A stretch of 64,000 nt of DNA from positions 372,001 to 436,000 of the forward strand of contig LNES01000003.1 of the NCBI GenBank assembly GCA_001464115.1, written 5' to 3'. Within the stretch, counting starts at the first letter, position 1; every line of letters starts with the position of its first letter. Of this stretch, positions 34,296 through 42,022 are shown in pieces. Source of the DNA: Chlamydiae bacterium Ga0074140. Lineage in GTDB: Bacteria > Chlamydiota > Chlamydiia > Chlamydiales > Rhabdochlamydiaceae. The position numbers and the translations under genes are program-made. Below the pieces are notes generated by a model, which did not search any database, was not told the origin of the DNA, and saw nothing but the letters and a program-made list of their open reading frames with translations.

Positions 34296-35183
34296 AAACC
34301 AGCGCTTTTCCGATGAAGCGAATTTAAAGAGGAAGTGGAGGGTTTCGATCTGGCCATTCGCCGATGAGGCGATTAGGCTATTGCTGAAGATCTCCTGATC
34401 TAATGAGAAGACAGTTTTGGGCAGGATCTTTTTGAAGAGAAATTCAACGACTGGGGTATGTCCGTTTGCCGATGCAGAGATCGAGCAGGCGTTGAGCAAA
34501 CAGAAATCGACAAAGAAGAGATTTTCTGGAAAGGTTTTTGCGAGGAGAAACTTGATCACGTCGAGCTGCCCGTGCGCTGCAGCGACGATGCTCGATTCAT
34601 TCACGATCTGTTGATCCACAAAAAAGAAGTTTTCTGGAAAGGCTTTTGCGAGCAGAAACTTGAGCGTATCGAGCTGTCCATTTGCCGATGCGAGTAGGCA
34701 GCAGCTGTTTAAAAAGTCGCGCTCAACAAAGCAGGAGGCTTCAGGAAGCACTTTTGCGAGCAGAAACTTGAGCGTATCGAGCTGTCCATTTGCTGCAGCA
34801 GCAAAGCAGGCACCGATGATGATCTCTTGGTCAAAGAAGCAGGAGCTTTTGGAAACATCCTTAAACAAGCTTTTAACCATTTTGATATCACCTACTGCGG
34901 CGGCCGCCACAAAGGGGTTTCTCTTGACGAGATGAAGGGTGGAGCGCGAGAGGCACTTTTCTTCTGCAATGGGATTGAACTGGATCAGTGTGGTGTTTAA
35001 AAGCAGATCTAAAATGTCATTGTTGATGAGGGCAGCCTTGCAGAGGTCATCTTCAGAAAATCGCGCCGAGTGGAGGGTGCAACAAGAGTGGTTGAGAGGA
35101 TAGGAGTTGTATAATTGTGCATGCATGTCGCTAAAGCACAAAATCCAAGAAAATAAAAACAACTTCCCTTTTAAAATAGTCAT
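34191..35183 (-). CDS. Secreted ankyrin-like repeat protein
   Basis: A 330-residue protein with an N-terminal signal peptide (MTILKGKLFLFSWILCFSDM, probable cleavage after HA). From about residue 110 to 330 there are five to six tandem units of exactly 36 residues, ASANGQLDTLKFLLAKxxPE followed by xxFVDxxxLNxCxxL. This is an ankyrin-like helix pair with a 3-residue insertion relative to the 33-residue norm. DNA-level identity between units (for example a 40-base match at 34645 and 34753, 108 bases apart) shows recent expansion. It overlaps the Nudix gene at its 3' end. A secreted, protein-binding role is inferred. Confidence 0.75.
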   Translation of the reverse strand: MTILKGKLFLFSWILCFSDMHAQLYNSYPLNHSCCTLHSARFSEDDLCKAALINNDILDLLLNTTLIQFNPIAEEKCLSRSTLHLVKRNPFVAAAAVGDIKMVKSLFKDVSKSSCFFDQEIIIGACFAAAANGQLDTLKFLLAKVLPEASCFVERDFLNSCCLLASANGQLDTLKFLLAKAFPENFFFVDQQIVNESSIVAAAHGQLDVIKFLLAKTFPENLFFVDFCLLNACSISASANGHTPVVEFLFKKILPKTVFSLDQEIFSNSLIASSANGQIETLHFLFKFASSEKRWFLENSILDNCFVLASNNNHFEAAKFFSRSRLHCFR

Positions 35184-35252
35184 AACAAAATCGGTTTGAT
35201 TTGTTAATTTCTATCTAACGAGAAATTCTATTAATTTCAAGATAGGTTCAAA

Positions 35253-36353
35253 TTAAAATCCGATCATCAGCGTGAAGTAGGGGCCGGCAAGAGCAAAATT
35301 GTTTGTCGACTGATCGAATGTTCTTGCAAAGACGCCAACTGTATCTGGAGTGACAGGGGGGGTGACCACTTCGCTGCCGATGTCTACAGATCTAAGAGCA
35401 TTGATGTAGATCTGTGCTTGATATCCTACTTCGAGTTTTACAAGAGTGTCTCTGTAGCAATTGAACTGGTAAGCAAAGCCCAGCTTACCTTCCAGGCCAG
35501 GAACAACTTGTGTACGGTCATGGACCTCTGTTTTTTGCTTGTTTGGAGAGGAAGCGCCAAAAGCTGCGAGTCCCGGAGAGGTTGATGAGAAGGATGTGTC
35601 AGTCGATTGTCTACCCACAAGAAGAGTGCCAAAACCTCTTCCAGTGAAGTGAAATCCTTTGGCGATGCGGTAGGAGAAACTAGATCCGAATTGGGGACCT
35701 GCTCCGATGAAACTGGAGGGAGTTTCGATGGTCTTTACAATTGTGCCTTCAAGATTTGAGAAGCGAGACTCGGTTGTTTGTTTGATTCTTGTAAAGCCAA
35801 CACCGCTGAATAGGTTTGTCAGGAGGCGATTTCCAAATTTCACAAGAATGCCGTAGTCGAGATTCACCTCATCAAAATGGAACTCGACTTCTCCTTTGGC
35901 TTTTTTGTAGGGTAGAGCGTCGGGTCCTATTTCAAAAAATGGTCCTATCATATTTTCCGATGAGACCGTTTTTGAAGAGGAGTCGGTGGAGTGGAAGTGC
36001 TCCCAATTGAGCATCATATTGGTATTGCTGTTGTGAAAGACTCCTCGCAGTCCAAGATCAAATCCCCAACTATAATCGGTCTCAATGTCCTGAATTTTCC
36101 AGTGGGGAGAAACTGCGGGAAGTGGAACCGCTTCTGCGGCGTAGTGAAGATCGCCTGCGGTGGGCTGTAAAAGAAGGGCGGTTCCCCAGAATTCAAATGT
36201 TTGCCGAGGGTTTGCAAGATAGACATCGGAGGTGGCTCGAGGTTTTTGTGTGCCACTAGCGTTCTCGGTGGGTTTCTTGTCCGCTTGTGTGTCAGCGTAG
36301 GCAAATGTAGAAAGAGCGACGAGTGCGAAAGCCAACGAGCGTGGAGTCTTCAT
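35253..36353 (-). CDS. MOMP-like / Lpg1974-type porin
   Basis: A 366-residue outer membrane beta-barrel protein. The signal peptide MKTPRSLAFALVALSTFAYA is cleaved before DTQ. A polar linker precedes FEFWGTALLLQPTAGDLHYA near 53, the start of the barrel. Many alternating strands follow (YSWGFDLGLRGVFHNSNTNM, EVNLDYGILVKFGNRLL, GFHFTGRGFGTLLVGRQ), and the C-terminus ends in YFTLMIGF with the terminal Phe needed for barrel assembly. This layout matches the pore-forming outer membrane proteins of environmental chlamydiae and Legionella. It is monocistronic, with a divergent MFS gene upstream. Confidence 0.85.
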   Translation of the reverse strand: MKTPRSLAFALVALSTFAYADTQADKKPTENASGTQKPRATSDVYLANPRQTFEFWGTALLLQPTAGDLHYAAEAVPLPAVSPHWKIQDIETDYSWGFDLGLRGVFHNSNTNMMLNWEHFHSTDSSSKTVSSENMIGPFFEIGPDALPYKKAKGEVEFHFDEVNLDYGILVKFGNRLLTNLFSGVGFTRIKQTTESRFSNLEGTIVKTIETPSSFIGAGPQFGSSFSYRIAKGFHFTGRGFGTLLVGRQSTDTSFSSTSPGLAAFGASSPNKQKTEVHDRTQVVPGLEGKLGFAYQFNCYRDTLVKLEVGYQAQIYINALRSVDIGSEVVTPPVTPDTVGVFARTFDQSTNNFALAGPYFTLMIGF

Positions 36354-36472
36354 GAGACCTCTTTAAGTGAAGGGTTTAAAAAATTTGAAGATAAAGAAGG
36401 TTAAGGATTTTTTCAATATGCGAAGTTTCTGCGCTTGCAAAATTTGAATGACAATATCTAACATCTTTCTAC

Positions 36473-37636
36473 ATGGTACACCGGATTGTTTTTCTCTCTG
36501 TGGTTGCAGCACTTGGAGTGATCTCTGCAAGTTTATGTGCTCCAGCATTGCCGTTCATTGCAGACCACTTTTCAACCGGTTTCTCTTCGATTCAATTCAC
36601 GATCAGTCTTTTTCTCGTCGGCAACGCACTTGGTCAGTTTTTTTCGGGGCCCCTATCGGATCAGCTAGGACAGCGAAGAGTGCTTATGAGCGGTCTCTTC
36701 TTATATATTGTGGCGAGCTGCATCTGTGCACTCGCAGATAAGATGAGCATTTTGCTCGGCGGGCGGTTTCTGCAAGGAATGGGCAGCGCAGTGGGCCCTG
36801 TGCTTGCAAGAGCGATTGCGACGAGTAGTTATCCTCCAGAAAGATCGGCGCAGGTGCAGTCGTATGGCGCAATCGGCGTGGGAATCGCTTCGATTTTGGC
36901 AATTTTGGCGAGCGGGCAGCTGACATTGAGTTCATGGAGAGGAAATTTTTGGCTTGCAGTTGCTTTAGGAATCGTTCTCCTTTTTTGGACCTCAATCACG
37001 TTGAAAAATGCAAATGCAACAACTACTCCGCGCTTTTCTTTCCGGCAAATTTTTTCTCAGATGAAAAAAGTGTTTGTTCACCCTATCTTTGTGGGGTCTG
37101 CCTTCTCACATTCGATGACCTACGGACTGATGTACGGCTATATCGCGCTCTTTCCGTTCCTGCTCATGGAGCTCTTTCATGAGAAGAACCCCACGCAGGT
37201 AGGGATCTACTCTGCTTACATGATAGGCTGCTATATGGCAGGTGCGTTTTTTGCTTCCCGATTTGTCAAAAGGTGGCCTGCAGAAAAACTGGTTTTCTTG
37301 GGGATCTCCATGCAGATTGTTGCGGGCGGATGGCTGATTTTTGCCTCTTCACCGCTTCTTTTTATGGGAGCTCTTTCTCTTTTTAATCTGGGTATAGGCA
37401 TTATTCTCCCTCTTACGGCGGCATGTGCGCTAACTCCCTTTGTTGGCTCGCTTGTGGGAACCGCTTCTTCGAGTTTGGGAGTTTCCTATCGGCTAATTGG
37501 ATCGCTTCTCAGTACACTCGTCTGCCAATTTCCTCTTGTGGGAGGAAGAAATCTCGGCATTGCGATGCTTTTTCTTTCAATAGTCAGTTTTATCGTCTTC
37601 AGACGTATGATGCAAAAGCGGGTTCGAACGGTTTAG
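36473..37636 (+). CDS. MFS drug-resistance transporter (Bcr/CflA type)
   Basis: A 387-residue protein with 12 predicted membrane helices. The conserved helix 2-3 loop is GNALGQFFSGPLSDQLGQRR near residues 50-69, and helix 4 has LQGMGSAVGPVLARAIA near 98-114. These are Bcr/CflA-type efflux features, usually associated with export of bicyclomycin or other small molecules. The ATG at 36473 follows a weak ribosome binding site. The last 60 bases overlap, in convergent orientation, the end of the large lipoprotein gene. Confidence 0.9.
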   Translation: MVHRIVFLSVVAALGVISASLCAPALPFIADHFSTGFSSIQFTISLFLVGNALGQFFSGPLSDQLGQRRVLMSGLFLYIVASCICALADKMSILLGGRFLQGMGSAVGPVLARAIATSSYPPERSAQVQSYGAIGVGIASILAILASGQLTLSSWRGNFWLAVALGIVLLFWTSITLKNANATTTPRFSFRQIFSQMKKVFVHPIFVGSAFSHSMTYGLMYGYIALFPFLLMELFHEKNPTQVGIYSAYMIGCYMAGAFFASRFVKRWPAEKLVFLGISMQIVAGGWLIFASSPLLFMGALSLFNLGIGIILPLTAACALTPFVGSLVGTASSSLGVSYRLIGSLLSTLVCQFPLVGGRNLGIAMLFLSIVSFIVFRRMMQKRVRTV

Positions 37637-40102
37637 GCTATCGATCTTTTCAAAACACTCTGCAAGAATATCGACTTGCGCTGGGTCGAGACCCAGCGTT
37701 AAACGAATCGTTGTGTTCTCTTCGCCAAAGAGCATGGTGAAGTTGGGATGATAAAATCCGAGGCTGGGTCTATAGAAGATGGGCTGTCTTCCCTCCATGC
37801 ATTTTAGATAGATAGAGCCTCCAACGAGTGTGGCGCCGCGAATTTCGTGGAGGGGTCCGGAGATTTTAATGTCGAGGAATGCCGCATCAGCATCAGATTC
37901 AACTGGAACGATGCGGTAGTGGCCATCGCTTAAAAGTCCCGAAGGGATTCTGTTCAGAAGGGCTCTTGTGTTGGCAAAAATCTGTTTTCGATACTCTTCC
38001 AACTCTTTTCCAGTATACAGGTAGGCGAGGCAGAACCAGTTTAAACTGAGTCGATCGGTCTGGAGCGCCGGATCTGCCAAAAGAAGATCGAAGGCCCTCC
38101 ACTTTTCATCGCCATTATGGATCATGAAGAGGGGAGCTCCGGCGTAGTTGTCCATCCCGAACAGATCGAATTTAAGACCGCTGCGGTAACAGATGATATT
38201 GAGCCTTCCCGATCTGATCTCTTTGCGAAACTCTTCAAGCAGTTTCCCTACACGCGGAGAATTGATGAAATCTAGGGTGCAATCGAGGGCAAGTGTAAGA
38301 GGCTTTCCACTCCTTGCACTGAGAGCTCGATGTACAACTTCTGCAACGTTTTCGACCCGATATTCGAACGGATTTGTCTCGATGCGTTTTAATGCTGGAT
38401 TAAATTGACTGAGAATGAGATCGACCTCTGCCCAATCCTGCTCGGCGGCATCAACAATAGCAACAGCATGTGCGATGCGCTCTGCGGCTTTGATGCATTC
38501 GAAATAAGCGTTCTCTCCGTAGAGGATGCGCGGCGTTTTCCCCGCGGTTTTTTCGACCGCTTTAAAAATACCCGCGATACTCGTCATTCCCGAAGCGTGT
38601 AGAGCGCAGGAGGTGTAGGATTTCAGACTTTTGGGAATGTCGATAAGAAGATCCCGATAGATTTCTGGAAAATCTTCGAATGTAAAAATGTCGAACACTT
38701 CAAGAAGAGCGGAGAGGCTTGCGTGGATCTCTTCGATGTGCGAGGCGGTTTCGAAGAAGTGGGATTCATGGGTTTCAAGTTCTTTTAGTTTTTCTTGAAT
38801 CTGCAAAAAGGAGAGGTGGGCGATCGATGCTTTTGTTGGAGAGCTTGTAACCTCTTCCCAACCTTCGTCTGAAAGCTCCTCCAAAATTCCTTTAAGGAGA
38901 TGGATGGTGCTTCTGACCAGTAGAGCCTTTTGAGGCAGATCAGATCTCCATTTTTTTTCAAAGGTCCTTAAGTTGGACAGAAACGGTTCTCTTGAAGGGG
39001 GGCTTGCTATTGGAAAATCTGGTGAGGGCGCGCTTACAGAAAAAGAAACACGGTCGAGCTCCACGCGATTTGCTGAGAGTCCAAAGAGAGAAATCCACTC
39101 TAGAAGAAAGCGGTACTTTTCTTCGCTTTCGGTAGACGAAGCAGTGAGAGGAAGTAAACGAACTCCACCGATCTCATTGTAGAGTACTCTTTGAATGCAG
39201 AGGATCTGGTGAAGATCCAACCCACTCTCTTTACAGGCGCGAGCAAATTCTTTTTTATACGCACTCCAGGTTGTCAACCATGTGGCGCGATTGTTTGCGC
39301 AATGTTCAAGATAGCTAGACAGATCCACAACAATTTTAATTGTTCTGTTTCCCAGCTGTTCGACTAAACGTTCGACAGTATTTTGGATTTTTTCTCCCTG
39401 AGAAACTTCGACGTAGTCAGGAAAGTAGGCGCGTAGGTCTGCAGGACGCGTCAAAATTAAAGGGTAGTGGTCTGGCTGAGGAAGGCTCGCTTTCCACATT
39501 TTTAGACGCTGTTCGTATGTGCGCGAAAAGTTGGTTCCCGGATTTCGTGCATAAGAGCTTGTTGTTTCAGGGTGAACTTGTACAGAAACGCCAAAACAGG
39601 GGCATATCCAATTGATCTGAAAGGGAAAGAAGCCCGTGGCTTTGGCCAGCCATCGATTTTCGAGGAAGTGGAGCAGCTCTTTTTCTTGTGTGGTGAAGCT
39701 AGGTATCTGAGAAAGGAGGAGTTGATTGAGATGCCAGGAGAGTTGAGAGGGAAGAACAGCCGAGTTCCCGTGCTTGATGGGAGGCGAAGATTTCTTAAAA
39801 GCTTGTTCTACGATGCGTTCTGCTGCGAGTTGGCAGAGATCGCTGAGAAGAAGGCACTCTTCGCCCGTTGTTTTAGCCCAAGGTAGAATCTGGCTGATTC
39901 CCCATCCCAGACGTGAAAAAAACGAAAGGGAGCTGAGCGCCGCTCCGGTTCCTAGATAAACCGCCTTTTCCGAAATCGTGTGTGTGATTGTATGCGCGGT
40001 GCTGGTTTCTTTATTTGAGTTGGGAAAAGAAGATGAGAACCCGTCTGATTCGGACGGGCTGAAACAACTCGTCGAAAGGAAGAGAACAAGAGGCAAAACC
40101 AT
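37577..40102 (-). CDS. Large lipoprotein, C-terminal half resembling PLP enzymes
   Basis: From the ATG at 40102 the protein has 841 residues and a lipoprotein signal, MVLPLVLFLSTSCFSPSE (lipobox LSTS-C). A 29-codon upstream extension (from 40189) is unlikely. The N-terminal half is unrecognised. Around residues 500-690 the order of motifs recalls fold-type I PLP enzymes of the cystathionine-synthase group: CALHASGMTSIAGIFKAVEK, then ILYGENAYFECIKAAE, then TLALDCTLDF, then NIICYRSGLKFDLFGMDNYA. In this reading the lysine of GLKF would sit where the PLP lysine is expected. The resemblance is by eye only. A lipid-anchored enzyme of this kind would be unusual. Confidence 0.6.
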   Translation of the reverse strand: MVLPLVLFLSTSCFSPSESDGFSSSFPNSNKETSTAHTITHTISEKAVYLGTGAALSSLSFFSRLGWGISQILPWAKTTGEECLLLSDLCQLAAERIVEQAFKKSSPPIKHGNSAVLPSQLSWHLNQLLLSQIPSFTTQEKELLHFLENRWLAKATGFFPFQINWICPCFGVSVQVHPETTSSYARNPGTNFSRTYEQRLKMWKASLPQPDHYPLILTRPADLRAYFPDYVEVSQGEKIQNTVERLVEQLGNRTIKIVVDLSSYLEHCANNRATWLTTWSAYKKEFARACKESGLDLHQILCIQRVLYNEIGGVRLLPLTASSTESEEKYRFLLEWISLFGLSANRVELDRVSFSVSAPSPDFPIASPPSREPFLSNLRTFEKKWRSDLPQKALLVRSTIHLLKGILEELSDEGWEEVTSSPTKASIAHLSFLQIQEKLKELETHESHFFETASHIEEIHASLSALLEVFDIFTFEDFPEIYRDLLIDIPKSLKSYTSCALHASGMTSIAGIFKAVEKTAGKTPRILYGENAYFECIKAAERIAHAVAIVDAAEQDWAEVDLILSQFNPALKRIETNPFEYRVENVAEVVHRALSARSGKPLTLALDCTLDFINSPRVGKLLEEFRKEIRSGRLNIICYRSGLKFDLFGMDNYAGAPLFMIHNGDEKWRAFDLLLADPALQTDRLSLNWFCLAYLYTGKELEEYRKQIFANTRALLNRIPSGLLSDGHYRIVPVESDADAAFLDIKISGPLHEIRGATLVGGSIYLKCMEGRQPIFYRPSLGFYHPNFTMLFGEENTTIRLTLGLDPAQVDILAECFEKIDSLNRSNPLLHHTSEDDKTDY

Positions 40103-40116
40103 CTGGTTAAGTTGTA

Positions 40117-40326
40117 TTATTTGCGTCTTCCCGAGAACCCGATCCCTCCACCAATAACAATCAGAACAACTCCTCCGATGATATACCACATCGTCGTCTC
40201 AGTGTAGCGGCCTGTTACGCCCTCCATCACTTTTTCCCCGACTTTACCGGTGGCAGAAATTCCAAATACGAGGAGAGCAATTCCTACGATAAAAATTGCC
40301 AATCCTATAATGCGTCGGAAACTCAT
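40117..40326 (-). CDS. Small two-helix membrane protein (DUF3185-like)
   Basis: A 69-residue protein starting at the ATG at 40326 (MSFRRIIGLAIFIVGIALLV), preceded on its strand by AGGAGATCAT. Two membrane helices (RIIGLAIFIVGIALLVFGIS and MWYIIGGVVLIVIGGGIGF) flank a polar loop, KVGEKVMEGVTGRYTETT. It matches the layout of the DUF3185 family of small inner-membrane proteins, whose role is unknown. It lies 8 bases after the 40335-40664 gene, so the two form an operon. The large lipoprotein gene follows it. Confidence 0.75.
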   Translation of the reverse strand: MSFRRIIGLAIFIVGIALLVFGISATGKVGEKVMEGVTGRYTETTMWYIIGGVVLIVIGGGIGFSGRRK

Positions 40327-40334
40327 ATGATCTC

Positions 40335-40664
40335 CTATTTTCTTTTGCCGATGAATATCATCACAGCTCCCAGTGCTATGAATGCAATTCCACCAATCTG
40401 TAACCAACCAGCGATCTTCTCATATCTGGCTGCTTCTTCGCTTCCAGCATCGATCTTTTTCTGCGCTGAGCCTGCGATACCCTCCCCAATGCCTTTGGTA
40501 TAAGGGCTAAGTGAAAATACACCTTTACCCGTATCCACTTTTTTCTGTGCGCTGCGGATCTCTTCTCTTCCCTCAGCTACACGGCTTTTGACATACATTG
40601 AACCCAGCATCATGCCAACACCAATGAGAAGTACGATGATTCCAAAAATTCTTTTTCCGGTCAT
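40335..40664 (-). CDS. Small two-helix membrane protein, DUF3185-like relative
   Basis: A 109-residue protein with an N-terminal helix (IFGIIVLLIGVGMMLGSMYV) and a C-terminal helix (WLQIGGIAFIALGAVMIFIG) ending in the basic tail KRK. Between them lies a soluble region with two similar segments, SAQKKVDTGKG and SAQKKIDAGSE, suggesting an internal duplication. The ATG at 40664 is preceded by AGGAGGGATAGCTC on the minus strand, a strong ribosome binding site. It is the first gene of the unit with the 69-residue protein. The function is unknown; such proteins often accompany envelope stress responses. Confidence 0.7.
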   Translation of the reverse strand: MTGKRIFGIIVLLIGVGMMLGSMYVKSRVAEGREEIRSAQKKVDTGKGVFSLSPYTKGIGEGIAGSAQKKIDAGSEEAARYEKIAGWLQIGGIAFIALGAVMIFIGKRK

Positions 40665-40853
40665 GAGCTATCCCTCCTGAGTTTACTCATTAACCCATGT
40701 ATTCACATAGATTTCCGAAAAATGCAAATAAATATTTATTTTTACATATTAATATAAATTTTTTAGTTAAGATTAAAAATCTATTGTATTCACGATATTA
40801 TTTATTACTGATATAATCTTTGTTTTCTAAATAAAACAAATTGGAGAATTAAG

Positions 40854-41750
40854 ATGGCATCAGAAGCTGCTCAAATAAATCCCGCACCTGCAGTTCGATC
40901 TGGATGGCTCGAAACGATCGCAACGAAGAAGGCGCAAGTTGATGCTCGCGTAGAGGGGGTGGCCCTGACCACTTTGGAGATTCTGGTCCACTTTACTTTT
41001 CAGTACGTTTTCTTTATCTTCTATCCCGCTTACGAACAACTTTATGATGAGAAGCGTGTTGAGATGCTTACACAAAGACGACTTTCGCTTCCGCAAAATC
41101 AGAGCTCTCTTTTCTATGACGGGGTGCTCTTTTTTCATCGATTTATCGCACAACCATCAGAGATTGGATCGATCTTCCCCAGCTCGGGCTCACTCGTGGC
41201 TGCAATTACAAGACATGTCGTTGATCGAAGAGACCCTGCAAATGCAGATGAGCCAGCTAAACGCTATTTAGATGTAGGCGCTGGCACAGGTCCTTTTTCG
41301 CAGGGAATTGTCGATAAAATGGGACCGCAGGACCATTTGGATATTGTAGAGTTCGATCCTAACCTCTGTAAGCTTTTGCGCAGAAAGTTCCGTCACCTTC
41401 CGAATGTCGCCGTTCACCACACCGATTTTCTTCAGTTCAATCCTGGGATCCAATATGACGCGATCACCTCTGGGCTTCCTTTGAACAACTTTCGAGAAGG
41501 TTTTGTTCGCGATGCCCACGCCAAATATCTTGCACTTGCAAAAGAGGGAAAGACCGTTTCCTATTTTGAGTACAAGTGGCTGCCAGCTGTAAGACGTGCC
41601 TTCATGTGGGGAGATTCTGCAGCAAATTATGACGCTGTTCGTGGTCTCAAAGATCAGCTAGAGGCTGGAGCTGAAGTAGATGATGTCTATCTCAATATGA
41701 CCCCTGCGCGAGCGATCCACTGCGTAAAGCCGGCAGTATCTGCTCAGTGA
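40854..41750 (+). CDS. Phospholipid N-methyltransferase-like (PmtA type) membrane methyltransferase
   Basis: A 298-residue protein. The N-terminus has a hydrophobic segment (ILVHFTFQYVFFIFYPAYEQ, about 43-62). IAQPSEIGSIFPSSGSLVAA near 100-120 is typical of PmtA/rRNA dimethylase-like enzymes. The SAM-binding motif is YLDVGAGTGPFSQGIVDKM near 140-158. The acidic ribose ligand is in LDIVEFDPNLCKLL, and AITSGLPLNNF near 202 replaces the usual motif IV. This set fits methylation of phosphatidylethanolamine towards phosphatidylcholine. A TATAAT box at 40812-40817 and GGAGAATTAAG before the ATG indicate its own promoter. An effector acting on host lipids is another possibility. Confidence 0.75.
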   Translation: MASEAAQINPAPAVRSGWLETIATKKAQVDARVEGVALTTLEILVHFTFQYVFFIFYPAYEQLYDEKRVEMLTQRRLSLPQNQSSLFYDGVLFFHRFIAQPSEIGSIFPSSGSLVAAITRHVVDRRDPANADEPAKRYLDVGAGTGPFSQGIVDKMGPQDHLDIVEFDPNLCKLLRRKFRHLPNVAVHHTDFLQFNPGIQYDAITSGLPLNNFREGFVRDAHAKYLALAKEGKTVSYFEYKWLPAVRRAFMWGDSAANYDAVRGLKDQLEAGAEVDDVYLNMTPARAIHCVKPAVSAQ

Positions 41751-41761
41751 TGGGAGGATAG

Positions 41762-41962
41762 CTACTTCTTCTTGATGGGGCAGCTGCTTTTGCCAAGGAG
41801 CTGATAGATGACGCACCAGCTCATGATCGACTCAAAGAGAACAAAAAGAGCTGCCAAAAGGGCGATCCAGCTCATCTTCCAAAGCGCATAGGCAAAGAGC
41901 GCGATAGCGATCAGCAAACGAACGATGCGCCCGGTGGTGTTGATGTTTTTTTTGAATTTCAT
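41762..41962 (-). CDS. Small membrane protein, DUF2892-like
   Basis: 66 residues from the ATG at 41962 (MKFKKNINTTGRIVRLLIAI). A GTG three codons upstream is an alternative start. Two helices (RLLIAIALFAYALW and WIALLAALFVLFESIMSW) are followed by CVIYQLLGKSSCPIKKK. The RIVRLLIA start and C-terminal Cys-rich tail match the YgaP transmembrane/DUF2892 family, which may assist sulfur handling. It converges with the methyltransferase gene. Confidence 0.75.
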   Translation of the reverse strand: MKFKKNINTTGRIVRLLIAIALFAYALWKMSWIALLAALFVLFESIMSWCVIYQLLGKSSCPIKKK

Positions 41963-42022
41963 TGTTCCCACGATTTTTAATACATTGCCATGATATAAAT
42001 CTTCAGAAAAAAAGGTAAATTT

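Noticed and set aside
35228-35255. AAGATAGGTTCAA resembling the end of the 22157-22321 element
   Set aside because: Only about 10 bases match and no second end is present nearby; too weak to call a solo terminus.
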